A stretch of 27,540 nt of DNA, from positions 1 through 27,540 of the forward strand of contig JBGPND010000052.1 of the NCBI GenBank assembly GCA_041487355.1. Reading direction: 5' to 3'. Below are positions 16,437 through 24,419 of the stretch, piece by piece. The number at the start of each line of letters is the position of its first letter. Position 1 is the stretch's first letter. The notes beneath the pieces were generated by a model. That model was not told the DNA's origin and ran no database searches. It worked only from the letters and a program-made list of their open reading frames with translations. The position numbers and the translations under genes are program-made. The stretch comes from JAMXLO01 sp041487355 (GTDB taxonomy: Bacteria; Pseudomonadota; Alphaproteobacteria; Acetobacterales; Acetobacteraceae).

Positions 16437-17879
16437 ATGGCGGGCAGATCAGCGTGGCTGCGCCCCGGCGTCCTGCTGGCGCTGACGCTGACCTGTTCGG
16501 CGTGCGACACGGTCTCCGGCGTGACCGACAAGGTGTTCGGGTCGAGCGGCCCGCCAGCGGGCCAGCCTGGCTTCGTGCAAGGCTTCCTCGGCGGCGCGGT
16601 GGCTGACGAACCGCGCGCCGCCCTGGTGGCGCGCGAGGTCCTGTCCGCCGGTGGTTCGGCAGCGGACGCGGCGGTGGCACTCGGCTTCGCCCTCACCGTC
16701 ACGTTGCCGTCGCGCGCCGGGCTCGGCGGCGGCGGTGCCTGCCTTGCTTATGTGGCCGACAGGAAATCCGCGAATGGCGGGGTGCCCGAGGCGGTGGTGT
16801 TCACGCCGATCGCACCGGCCGGGTTCGCGGCAAACGCCGACCGGCCGGCCGCCGTACCGATGCTGCCGCGCGGGCTCTATCTGCTGCACGCCCGCTACGG
16901 CCACCTGCCGTTCGAGAGCCTGATCGTTCCCGCCGAACAACTTGCACGCTTCGGCACGCCGGCCCCGCGCGCCCTGGTGCGCGATCTCGCCCTGATCGCG
17001 GGCCCGCTGCTCGCCGATCCGAACGCGCGGGCGGTGTTTTCCCAGGGCGGCGCACCGATCACCGAGGGGCAGCAGTTGCTGCAGCCCGATCTCGGAGCCA
17101 CCCTCGCGCAAATTCGTGTTGCAGGCGTGGGGGACTTCTACACCGGCGCCCTTGCGCGGCGAGTCGAGCAGGCGTCGCCGCTTGCCGGCGGTCCGCTCGC
17201 CTTGTCCGATCTGCGCGGCGCGCTGCCACGGCTGGCGCCGGCGATCGTCCTGCCGGACCGGAACGACAAGGTGGCATTCCTGCCGCCGCCGGCCGATGGC
17301 GGCCTGGCAGCCGCCGCCGGGTTCATGACCTTGCAGCGCGACCCCTCGGCCCTTGGCAACGCCGCCGCCCGGGCGCTCGCGGTGGCGGCACGCTGGCGGG
17401 CAGGAGGGGCGGACGCGCAGGGCCTGCTCACTGCCACGAACCTGCAGGAGGCGGCGCTGCCTCCCCTGCCCGCCTCCACCAGCTTCGTTACGCTCGACAA
17501 GGACGGCAACGCGGTCGCCTGTTCGCTCAGCATGGACAATCTGTTCGGCACCGGCCGGATCCTGCCTGGACTCGGCTTCCTGCTCGCCGCATCGCCGGCC
17601 GCGGTGCCGCCGCCGCTCTTTGCCGCAGCGATCACCTGGAATGAGAACACCCATGCATTCCGCGCCGCAGTCGGCGGTTCCGGCCAAGCCGGGGCGCCCG
17701 GCGCGGTCGCGGTCGGGATGCTGAACGCGTTGCGCACCAACCAGCCCATGGCCGCGCCGGTGCCCGATCCTGGGCGCGCCAACGTGATCGAATGCAGCCG
17801 CTATCTGCCTGGCGAGAACGGAAGCTGCGCCTGGGCGAGCGACCCCCGCGATGCCGGTCTGGCGGTTGGCGGCAGTTGA
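16437..17879 (+). CDS. divergent gamma-glutamyltransferase-family protein
   Basis: A 480-aa exported protein with hydrophobic leader WLRPGVLLALTLTCSACDTV, possibly a lipoprotein although the lipobox is poor. The GGT N-terminal signature survives: AREVLSAGGSAADAAVALGF and RAGLGGGGACLAYV. In the small-subunit region STSFVTLDKDGNAV aligns with TTHYSVVDKDGNAV of E. coli GGT, placing Ser where the catalytic nucleophile Thr391 sits, followed by Thr. The usual GSPGG and SSMSP motifs are not recognisable and the protein is about 100 residues short. Autocleavage and activity are therefore doubtful; it may be a pseudoenzyme or a Ser-nucleophile variant. It is the first gene of a probable operon with the small peptide and aminotransferase. 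Confidence 0.75.
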   Translation: MAGRSAWLRPGVLLALTLTCSACDTVSGVTDKVFGSSGPPAGQPGFVQGFLGGAVADEPRAALVAREVLSAGGSAADAAVALGFALTVTLPSRAGLGGGGACLAYVADRKSANGGVPEAVVFTPIAPAGFAANADRPAAVPMLPRGLYLLHARYGHLPFESLIVPAEQLARFGTPAPRALVRDLALIAGPLLADPNARAVFSQGGAPITEGQQLLQPDLGATLAQIRVAGVGDFYTGALARRVEQASPLAGGPLALSDLRGALPRLAPAIVLPDRNDKVAFLPPPADGGLAAAAGFMTLQRDPSALGNAAARALAVAARWRAGGADAQGLLTATNLQEAALPPLPASTSFVTLDKDGNAVACSLSMDNLFGTGRILPGLGFLLAASPAAVPPPLFAAAITWNENTHAFRAAVGGSGQAGAPGAVAVGMLNALRTNQPMAAPVPDPGRANVIECSRYLPGENGSCAWASDPRDAGLAVGGS

Positions 17880-17910
17880 TCATCCCCTCATCAGGAAGAG
17901 GAAGACGCGA

Positions 17911-18069
17911 ATGAGTGGGTTTCGGCTTGCGAGACGCTGCGGCGTGCTGGCCGGTGTTGCGGCCCTGTGGGCAACCGCCGCCTGGGCACAGGGTCAGCCG
18001 GCGCCGACGAGCGCCGGCGCCGAAACCAAGACCGGGATCAAGGCAGCCAGCATCAAGTTCTACAACTGA
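17911..18069 (+). CDS. 52-aa exported peptide, unknown function
   Basis: ATG at 17911 is preceded by a purine-rich aggaagaggaag ribosome site. The product has a clear signal peptide (RLARR, hydrophobic stretch, cleavage likely after AWA) leaving about 26 polar residues ending IKFYN. It fits neatly between the GGT-like gene (stop at 17879) and the aminotransferase (start at 18080), 31 and 10 bp from each. I do not recognise a family. The spacing, RBS and signal peptide argue that it is real. Confidence 0.6.
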   Translation: MSGFRLARRCGVLAGVAALWATAAWAQGQPAPTSAGAETKTGIKAASIKFYN

Positions 18070-18079
18070 AGGCCGTGCC

Positions 18080-19237
18080 GTGCTGAAGGTCGGGTGCGGA
18101 GCCACGGCGCCGCCGTTCATCGTGATGGACGTGATCGCCGCGGCCAATGCGCGTCAGGCGGCACTGCCGGCCGGCGCCCCGCGAGTGATCCGCATGGAGG
18201 TGGGGCAGCCGGGGACGGGCGCGCCCGCCGGAGCCGCCGCCGCCGCCGCAGCGGCTCTGCGGTCCGGTGATGCGCTCGGCTACACCGAGGCGTTCGGCCG
18301 GCGCTCGCTGCGCGAACGGATCGTGGCGCATTATCGCGACTGGTATGGGCTGGATGTGCCGCTCGAGCGGGTGGCGGTGACGGTGGGGGCGTCCGGCGCC
18401 TTCCCGCTGGCCTTCCTCGCCGCGTTCGATCCAGGCGATCGGGTGGCGCTGACCTCGCCGTTCTATCCGCCCTACGTCAACATCCTGACCGCGCTTGGGA
18501 TGCAGCCGGTGGTCCTGGAGGCGGGGCCGGAGACGCGGTTCCAGCCGAGCGTTGCGATGCTGCAGCGGCTGGACCCACCACCGGATGGGCTGATCGTGGC
18601 GAGCCCATGCAATCCCGCCGGCACGATGCTGCATCCCGACGAATTTTCCGCCATTGCGGCGTGGTGCGACGGCGCGGGCGTGCGGCTGATCAGCGACGAG
18701 ATCTACCACGGGCTGAACTACGACAGCCCGATCGCCACCGCCGCCGGTGTGAGCCCGCATGCGGTGGTGGTGAACAGCTTCTCCAAGTATTTCTCGATGA
18801 CCGGCTGGCGGATCGGCTGGCTGATCCTGCCCGAGGACCTGGTGCGCCCGGTCGAGTGCCTGGCGCAGAATCTGTTCATCAGCGCGCCGTACATCTCGCA
18901 GGTGGCGGCCGAGGCGGCGTTCGACTGCCACGACGAACTGACAGCGAACGTGGCGCGCTACCGCCGCTCGCGCGACCATCTGCTGCGCACGCTGCCTGAG
19001 GCTGGCTTCACGCGGCTTTCTCCGGCCGAGGGTGCGTTCTATCTGTTCGCCGACATCGCTGACCGATCGAACAACAGCACGGCGTTCTGTGCGCGCATGC
19101 TCGCGGAGGTCGGCGTGGCGGCGACGCCGGGGGTGGATTTCGACCGCACGCGCGGCAACCGGTTCCTGCGCTTCTCCTATTGCGGGCCGGAAACCGACAT
19201 GGTGGAGGCGGCGGCGCGGCTGAAGGGCTGGCGATAG
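18080..19237 (+). CDS. PLP-dependent class I/II aminotransferase
   Basis: A 385-aa fold-type I enzyme. Seen: LGYTEAFGRRSLRERIVAHY, VGASGAF, the Asn-Pro-Ala-Gly turn SPCNPAGTM, the PLP-ring Asp in ISDEIYHGLNY, and the Schiff-base lysine in NSFSKYFSMTGWRIGW (K236). The C-terminal Arg in FLRFSYCG binds the substrate carboxylate. The start is GTG 18080 with a gaagg site upstream; ATG 18125 is a plausible alternative. Sequence style is that of aspartate/alanine-type aminotransferases; the substrate is not deducible. It shares the operon with the GGT-like gene and the peptide. Confidence 0.88.
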   Translation: MLKVGCGATAPPFIVMDVIAAANARQAALPAGAPRVIRMEVGQPGTGAPAGAAAAAAAALRSGDALGYTEAFGRRSLRERIVAHYRDWYGLDVPLERVAVTVGASGAFPLAFLAAFDPGDRVALTSPFYPPYVNILTALGMQPVVLEAGPETRFQPSVAMLQRLDPPPDGLIVASPCNPAGTMLHPDEFSAIAAWCDGAGVRLISDEIYHGLNYDSPIATAAGVSPHAVVVNSFSKYFSMTGWRIGWLILPEDLVRPVECLAQNLFISAPYISQVAAEAAFDCHDELTANVARYRRSRDHLLRTLPEAGFTRLSPAEGAFYLFADIADRSNNSTAFCARMLAEVGVAATPGVDFDRTRGNRFLRFSYCGPETDMVEAAARLKGWR

Positions 19238-19291
19238 GTCGCGCGCCGCCATGACGCGGCTGTGGTGCGGCCGACTGGGAGCTCCACCGAA

Positions 19292-19365
19292 ATGATGGGT
19301 ATCGCCCTGCTCAACCCATTCTACAGGCCGCCGTAGGATGGGTTGAACGCAGCGATACCCATCAC
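19292..19365. repeat. 33-bp-arm intergenic palindrome, copy 2
   Basis: Arms 19292-19324 and 19333-19365 surround an 8-nt loop. Same family as 13446-13521, with a few differences that are partly compensated between arms. It lies in the gap between the aminotransferase and the LLM oxidoreductase. Confidence 0.85.
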
Positions 19366-19473
19366 GCCTGGACCGAGGTCGCTTTGCTTTTGCGTGGCGC
19401 TCCGTGGTTCTCTTCGCCGCATGGAACCTCGACGGACTGGTCGAGGCCACGCACCGATCAAGGGAGGCGACGC

Positions 19474-20295
19474 ATGCAACTGGGTATCCACCTGCCGCAG
19501 GCCGGCCAGCAGGCCACGCCCGAGCGCATCATGCGCGCCGCATTGCGCGCCGAGGAACTCGGCCTCGCCGATGTGTGGGTGAGCGAGCACATCATCGTGC
19601 CGAAGGACGCGCCCTATCCACCCACGCCGGTGTTCTACGACCCGGTGGTGACGCTCGCCTGGGTGGCCGCCGTCACCAAGCGCGTGCGTCTCGGCACCAG
19701 CGTGCTGGTGCTGCCGATGCGGCATCCGTTGCCGCTCGCGAAGGAGCTGGGCAGCCTGCAGAACCTGTCGGGCGGGCGGCTGATCCTGGGTGCCGGCGTG
19801 GGCTGGCTGGAGGCCGAGTTCGCCGCGCTTGGCGTGCCGTTCCGCGAGCGCGGGCGACGCATGGACGAAGGCATCGCGATGATGCGCGCGGTGTGGACCG
19901 ACGATCCGGTCAGCTTTCCGACGCGCCACATTCCGGCCGAGATCAAGGACATGCGCATGCAGCCGCAGCCCGACAAGCCGATCCCGATCTGGATCGGCGG
20001 CACGGCTGACGCCCAGCTCAAGCGGGCGGCGCGGCTGGATGGCTGGCATGGCAGCCGCATGCCGCCCGAGGACGTGGCACCGATCGTCCGCCGCCTGCGC
20101 GCCGAGCGGCCCGAGCCGGAATACGCCATCTCGATGCGCATCCGCTGGAACGGTCGGGACGAGGACGAACTCAGGACGCGGCTTGCCGCCTACGAGGCGA
20201 TCGGCGTGCAGCACATCATGGTCGAGCCCGAGGATCGCGAGACCGAGGACTGGGATCGTCTGCTGGAAGGCGTGGGGCGAATAGCCGGTCGCTAG
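19474..20295 (+). CDS. LLM-class flavin-dependent oxidoreductase
   Basis: A 273-aa TIM-barrel enzyme of the luciferase-like monooxygenase superfamily. Seen: MQLGIHLPQ at strand 1, ELGLADVWVSEH (typical xxDxxWVxEH), RVRLGTSVLVLPMRHPLPLAK, LSGGRLILGAGVGWLEAEF, and PIPIWIGGTADAQLKRAARL. These are the signatures of F420- or FMN-dependent LLM oxidoreductases (TIGR03619-like). The start ATG 19474 has an agggagg site 7 nt upstream. The cofactor (F420 or FMN) and substrate cannot be fixed. It is monocistronic here, with palindromes on both sides. Confidence 0.88.
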   Translation: MQLGIHLPQAGQQATPERIMRAALRAEELGLADVWVSEHIIVPKDAPYPPTPVFYDPVVTLAWVAAVTKRVRLGTSVLVLPMRHPLPLAKELGSLQNLSGGRLILGAGVGWLEAEFAALGVPFRERGRRMDEGIAMMRAVWTDDPVSFPTRHIPAEIKDMRMQPQPDKPIPIWIGGTADAQLKRAARLDGWHGSRMPPEDVAPIVRRLRAERPEPEYAISMRIRWNGRDEDELRTRLAAYEAIGVQHIMVEPEDRETEDWDRLLEGVGRIAGR

Positions 20296-20297
20296 CG

Positions 20298-20363
20298 GCG
20301 GAACGCGCTGCGCTTTTCCGCCCTACCTTGTCGGGTAGGGCGGAAAAGCGCAGCGCATTCCGC
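20298..20363. terminator. 29-bp-arm palindrome between converging genes
   Basis: Arms 20298-20326 and 20335-20363 (core ctgcgcttttccgccctac) pair around an 8-nt loop with one mismatch. It begins 2 bp after the oxidoreductase stop and ends 12 bp before the rne stop, so it can serve as a bidirectional terminator. Palindromes of this sequence type (cgcagcgc...cttttccgcc) are a known dispersed family in proteobacteria. Confidence 0.75.
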
Positions 20364-20375
20364 CAGCCGCCTGAC

Positions 20376-23216
20376 CTACCGCCGCCACCAACCGCGCTTC
20401 TTCTCCACGGCAGATGCCTCACCGGCGCCGATGACGATCGGCTGGATCAGCGGCTCCGGCTCTGCCTTGCTGGCGGCGACCGACTCGGGAGCGGATTCGG
20501 ATGGAGGCGCGGGCTCCGGCTCGGGTTCCGCGGCAGGCTCCGGCTCCTCGGTCGGAGCGGCGGCGCGGGCGGGCGCGGCGGCAGTCTCCTCGACACGGTC
20601 CAGCACGTCGAAGATATCGAAGGCGTGGCCGCCGAACGGATTGGCCGGCGTGGGACCGGTATAGACCGGCGGCAGGTCAGGCTGGTCGGCACCAGGTGCT
20701 GCATGAGGCAGCATCTCACCGTCCGCACCCTCCGGCCGACGCCGTCGCCCGCCACGACGCCCGCGTCTTGGCCTGCCCCCGGGCACTTGACCCGGGGGGC
20801 CGCGATTCTCGTCCTCACCGGTGGCCTCGGCATGCTCCGGCACGCCTTCGATATGCGTCTCCACGGCCGCGGCCTCACCAACCTCGGACGCGGCGGCTTC
20901 ACCGGGCACGGCAGGTTCGGCCGCGGTTGCAGGAGCGAGGTCCTCCCGGCGGCCGCCGCGCCGACGCCGACGCCGACGCCGCCGGCGGCGTTCGGCTTCC
21001 TCGGCGGTCTCGCCAGCCTCCGGCTGTGCGACCTCGCCGGTCTCCTCGGCCTCCTCCTCATCCTCCTCGGCGGCAACGTCCGCTTCCTCGGCCTCCGCTA
21101 GCGGCGCCGGCAGGGCGGGCGGATGCACGTCCGGGGTGATGACCGCCAGCACCTCGCCCGCCACCTGTGGCTTCACCCGATCGATGCGGAACTGCGACGC
21201 CATCTGCCCCTCGTCGCCCAGGCAGACCACCCGCATCGCATAGCGCGCCTCGATCTCACCCAGGCGGTCGCGCTTGTGATTGAGGATGTAGAGGGCGACC
21301 GGCACCGACGTGTAAACCACGATTTCCGCGGCGTGGCGTTTCGCCCCCTCCTCCTCGACGCCGCGCAGCACATGGATCGCGGCGCTCTCCGTCGAGCGCA
21401 CATGGCCGGTGCCGCCGCAATGCAGGCAGGCGATGAAGCTCGTTTCGGCGAGCGAGGGACGTAGCCGCTGGCGGCTCATCTCCATCAGGCCGAAATGGCT
21501 GATCTGGCCGACCTGGATGCGCGCGCGGTCGTTCTTCAGCGCCTCCTTCAGCCGGCGCTCCACCATGGTGTTGTTTTTCTTCGACTCCATGTCGATGAAG
21601 TCGATGACGATCAGCCCGGCGAGATCGCGCAGGCGCAGTTGCCGCGCCGCTTCGTCCGCGGCCTCGAGGTTGGTGCGCAGCGCCGTCTCCTCGATGCCGC
21701 GTTCGCGCGTCGAACGGCCGGAGTTGACGTCGATCGCCACCAGCGCCTCGGCCTGGTTGATCACCAGATAGCCGCCGGAGCGAAGCTGCACGGTGGGCTG
21801 CAGCATCGCATCGAGCTGCGCCTCCACCTGGTGTTTCGCAAACAGCGGCTGGCCCCCGTTGGAATCGCGCCAGAGCTGCACCTTCTTGGCGTGGCTCGGC
21901 ATCAGCATGCGCATGAACTCATGCGCCGCGCGCCAGCCCGGCTCGCCGTCGACCTGAATTTCGTCGATGTCGCGCGAGTAGACGTCGCGGATCGCGCGCT
22001 TGATCAGGCTGGCTTCCTCGTAGATCAGCGCGGGGGCGACAGACTTCAGCGTATGCTCGCGGATGTCCTCCCAGAGGCGCAGGAGGTATTCGCAGTCACG
22101 CCTGATCTCCGGCTTCGGCCGGTTGGCGCCGGCGGTGCGCACGATCAGGCCCATGCCCTGCGGGATTTCCAGCTCGGCCATGATCTCCTTGAGCCGGCGG
22201 CGATCGGCCGCCGAGGTGATCTTGCGCGAGATGCCGCCGCCGCGCGGCGAATTGGGCATCAGCACGCAGAAGCGTCCGGCGAGCGACAGATAGGTGGTCA
22301 GCGCCGCGCCCTTCGTGCCGCGCTCCTCCTTCACGACCTGCACCAGCAGGATCTGCCGGCGCTTGATCACCTCCTGGATCTTGTAGTTGCGCAGGAATCG
22401 CGACGGGATGCGGCGCTCACGGGCGTCCTCGCCGCCGTCGCCCTCGCCACCCACGGTCTCCGGCGGCGGTTGCTCGGGGATCGGCTCGACCGCCGAATAG
22501 GCTTCCTCGCCGGTCTCGGCGGCCTCCTCATCGGCAGCCTCGCCGGCGTCCCCTTCAGTCACCGTGTCGGCTGCATCCGCCGCCGCGGCTTCGTCCGCGC
22601 TCTCCGCCACGGGCGGCGCGGACCATGCCGCGCCCTCGTCACGCTGTTCGCCGGGTTGTTCCGCGACCGGTTCGGCGTCGATCGAGGCCCCGATGCTCTC
22701 GCTGGCGATGGCGGCCGGCTGGGCGGGATGCTGCTCCGGCTCCTCCGTTGCGGCATCCAGCCCAAGAGGCTGCGAACCGCCCGATTCGGTGGCCGACGCC
22801 GCCGCTGTCTGCGACTCTTCGACTGTCGCCTCGTGCCACTCGGTGTCGACCGCAACGCGTTCGGCCGGCCCGGTCCCCCCGGCCTCCGCCTCGGCCGCGC
22901 GGTCCTCCGCCTCCTCCTCGCGGCGCGCCTCCTCTGCCTGCATCTCGAGCAGGCGCTGCCGGTCAGCGACGGGAATCTGATAGTAGTCGGGATGGATCTC
23001 GCCGAAGGCGAGGAAGCCGTGGCGGTTGCCGCCGTACTCGACGAACGCCGCCTGCAGGCTTGGCTCTACCCGGACAACCTTGGCGAGGTAGATGTTGCCC
23101 TTGAGCTGCTTCTTGGTCGATGTCTCGACGTCAAAATCTTCTAGCCGGTTACCATCCAGCACCACCACGCGGGTTTCTTCCGCGTGTGTGGCGTCGATCA
23201 GCATGCGCTTGGTCAT
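20376..23216 (-). CDS. rne: ribonuclease E
   Basis: A 946-aa endoribonuclease of mRNA decay and rRNA processing. Seen: the N-terminal MLIDATHAEETRV, the first S1 half (about 36-80, LAKVVRVEPSLQAAFVEYG), an acidic insertion (about 95-268), and the second S1 half (LLVQVVKEERGTKGAALTTY). Then LAGRFCVLMPNS, the 5'-sensor region with GLIVRTAG, catalytic Asp in VAIDVNSGRST (D496) and LIVIDFIDME (D539), and the zinc link CLHCGGTG (597-604). The C-terminal half is an Arg/Glu-rich scaffold with an R10-type run, FDIFDVLDRVEE, and the terminal WWRR, all as in alphaproteobacterial RNase E. A palindromic unit is embedded in frame at residues about 806-815. It is preceded by a gene-free region that may be a long 5' leader (autoregulation is known for rne in other bacteria). 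Confidence 0.96.
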   Translation of the reverse strand: MTKRMLIDATHAEETRVVVLDGNRLEDFDVETSTKKQLKGNIYLAKVVRVEPSLQAAFVEYGGNRHGFLAFGEIHPDYYQIPVADRQRLLEMQAEEARREEEAEDRAAEAEAGGTGPAERVAVDTEWHEATVEESQTAAASATESGGSQPLGLDAATEEPEQHPAQPAAIASESIGASIDAEPVAEQPGEQRDEGAAWSAPPVAESADEAAAADAADTVTEGDAGEAADEEAAETGEEAYSAVEPIPEQPPPETVGGEGDGGEDARERRIPSRFLRNYKIQEVIKRRQILLVQVVKEERGTKGAALTTYLSLAGRFCVLMPNSPRGGGISRKITSAADRRRLKEIMAELEIPQGMGLIVRTAGANRPKPEIRRDCEYLLRLWEDIREHTLKSVAPALIYEEASLIKRAIRDVYSRDIDEIQVDGEPGWRAAHEFMRMLMPSHAKKVQLWRDSNGGQPLFAKHQVEAQLDAMLQPTVQLRSGGYLVINQAEALVAIDVNSGRSTRERGIEETALRTNLEAADEAARQLRLRDLAGLIVIDFIDMESKKNNTMVERRLKEALKNDRARIQVGQISHFGLMEMSRQRLRPSLAETSFIACLHCGGTGHVRSTESAAIHVLRGVEEEGAKRHAAEIVVYTSVPVALYILNHKRDRLGEIEARYAMRVVCLGDEGQMASQFRIDRVKPQVAGEVLAVITPDVHPPALPAPLAEAEEADVAAEEDEEEAEETGEVAQPEAGETAEEAERRRRRRRRRRRGGRREDLAPATAAEPAVPGEAAASEVGEAAAVETHIEGVPEHAEATGEDENRGPPGQVPGGRPRRGRRGGRRRRPEGADGEMLPHAAPGADQPDLPPVYTGPTPANPFGGHAFDIFDVLDRVEETAAAPARAAAPTEEPEPAAEPEPEPAPPSESAPESVAASKAEPEPLIQPIVIGAGEASAVEKKRGWWRR
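20773..20799. repeat. palindromic unit embedded in frame in rne
   Basis: cctgcccccgggc-ac-ttgacccgggg at 20773-20797 has an 8-bp stem (20776-20783 and 20791-20798) around cacttga. Apart from two extra bases in the loop it matches the 26-bp insert in the transposase. In rne it encodes GPPGQVPGG in the scaffold domain and keeps the frame. Confidence 0.7.
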
Positions 23217-24092
23217 CCAGTCCTGAACTCCGGTAAGCCGCCCGGCACTGCTGCGCGGGCCTGGCTGGTCCTCGGATCAAGTCCGAGGATGCCCAGGCCA
23301 TCGGCGCGCGCACCGGCGGGCGGCGGAATAGGCTTGTGGGAAGGGGTTGGCCCGTCCGCTCAAGGATCGGAAAATCGTCCGGCCGAACGTGACGGAAGCA
23401 TGTCATCCCATCAACAGAGATGGGCATTGCCGCCGAATTGGTTAGGGTTGGCCCTGCGGCAATCATGACTTCGGCGAACATCGGTCCCTGGCATCGGGGC
23501 ATGCGTTCCATCGTGGAACGCCCCGGGTGAAAGCAAGCGTCTGCCAGCCCTGTCGGGCCGGCCGACCCGGCGCGCTCGCCTGTTGGCAAACGGCGGCGCG
23601 GCGCGGGCGATGACGCGGCAGCGGCGGATTCCGACCCTCCCCGGACCTCATCCAGCCGAAACTGGCGCCCGGCCGGATCACGGGCCATCACTTCCGCCGG
23701 GGCCACGCCCGGAGCGGCGGATGATCCACCTCCCCCGGGTGCGTCACCGGAGCGAGCCAGACCATGAAGCAATCCGGCCGCCACCGCAAGCTGATCGCGG
23801 CGGTGCAGCACGGCACGGGGTTGCCGGGACGAGCGGGGCGGGAATCGGGTGGGTCTGTAGGATATATGCGATTTAAGAATAGGTTAGAGCCGGCTGGCGG
23901 CTTGGCGCCAAGCGGGCCTGTGCCGCGCCGTGCCGCCTTGCGCGCGGGGCTTCCCACGGGGCACGGGTCTTGGCTCTTGGCTCCCGGCGGGCGCCGCCTC
24001 CCCTGTCGGAGCACCATGTGCCGGGGCGGCCGTGTTGCAACACGCGGCGACAGCCCGTACGACGGGGCCCCTCGATCGAGACAGGTCACCAC
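23217..24092. other. gene-free region upstream of rne
   Basis: No credible gene in either strand over 876 bp; the ORFs here are Arg/Pro-rich shadows without family motifs. It likely contains the rne leader and promoter on the minus strand and the promoter for the 24093 gene on the plus strand. Notable elements are a nested hairpin at 23258-23299, an AT-rich island around 23858-23885 (tatatgcgatttaagaat) and a perfect 14-bp palindrome cgtgttgcaacacg at 24031-24044. Confidence 0.6.
23258..23299. repeat. nested hairpin in the rne leader
   Basis: Outer arms ggcctgg (23258-23264) and ccaggcc (23293-23299) enclose an inner stem cctcgga-tcaag-tccgagg (23270-23288). It belongs by structure and loop (tcaag) to the same class as the ccccggg-tcaag-cccgggg unit at 4751. 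Located 42 bp before the rne ATG, it would lie in the 5' leader if transcription starts upstream. Confidence 0.65.
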
Positions 24093-24419
24093 ATGGACAA
24101 GGCAGAGCTGACCGCCTGGGCGCTGGCGAACGGATGGCAGATGATCGCCGGCTGCCCGAGCCTGACCAAGCCGCGCTCGCCCAAGGAGGCCATCGTGCGG
24201 ATGGTGTTCAAGGCGACGGTGGTGAACCTGGAGGTCAAGAAGCCGGCCGGGAAGTGGGAGAAGGTCTCGGGCGAAGCCTACGCCAAGGTCCTGGCGGACC
24301 CCGATACGGGGCTGCCCGGGGGCCTCGGCCTGGCCAGCATCCCGGGGTTCACCATGCTGATGCAGGACAACAAGGACCGCATGATGATGGCCAGGTTGAG
24401 CGGGGGCGGGAAGGCGTAG
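24093..24419 (+). CDS. conserved-looking small protein, unknown function
   Basis: A 108-aa protein from ATG 24093, beginning MDKAELTAWALANGWQMIAG and rich in Lys and Met. The first half resembles a helical motif, followed by a basic beta segment (VVNLEVKKPAGKWEKVSG) and a Met-rich tail (TMLMQDNKDRMMMARL). There is no signal peptide, membrane segment or recognised domain. Codon use has normal GC3 for this genome, which supports a real gene. Its 3' end abuts the truncated end of the UGSC relic on the other strand. The function is not inferable. Confidence 0.65.
   Translation: MDKAELTAWALANGWQMIAGCPSLTKPRSPKEAIVRMVFKATVVNLEVKKPAGKWEKVSGEAYAKVLADPDTGLPGGLGLASIPGFTMLMQDNKDRMMMARLSGGGKA

Noticed and set aside
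21495..23144. 549-codon plus-strand ORF opposite rne
   Set aside because: Antisense of conserved RNase E codons; no independent features.
23583..23876. Short plus ORF in the region upstream of rne
   Set aside because: Arg/Pro-rich without motif, no good ribosome site; consistent with noncoding GC-rich DNA.
24031..24044. cgtgttgcaacacg as a regulator operator
   Set aside because: A perfect but short palindrome with no adjacent regulator; noted in the region entry only.
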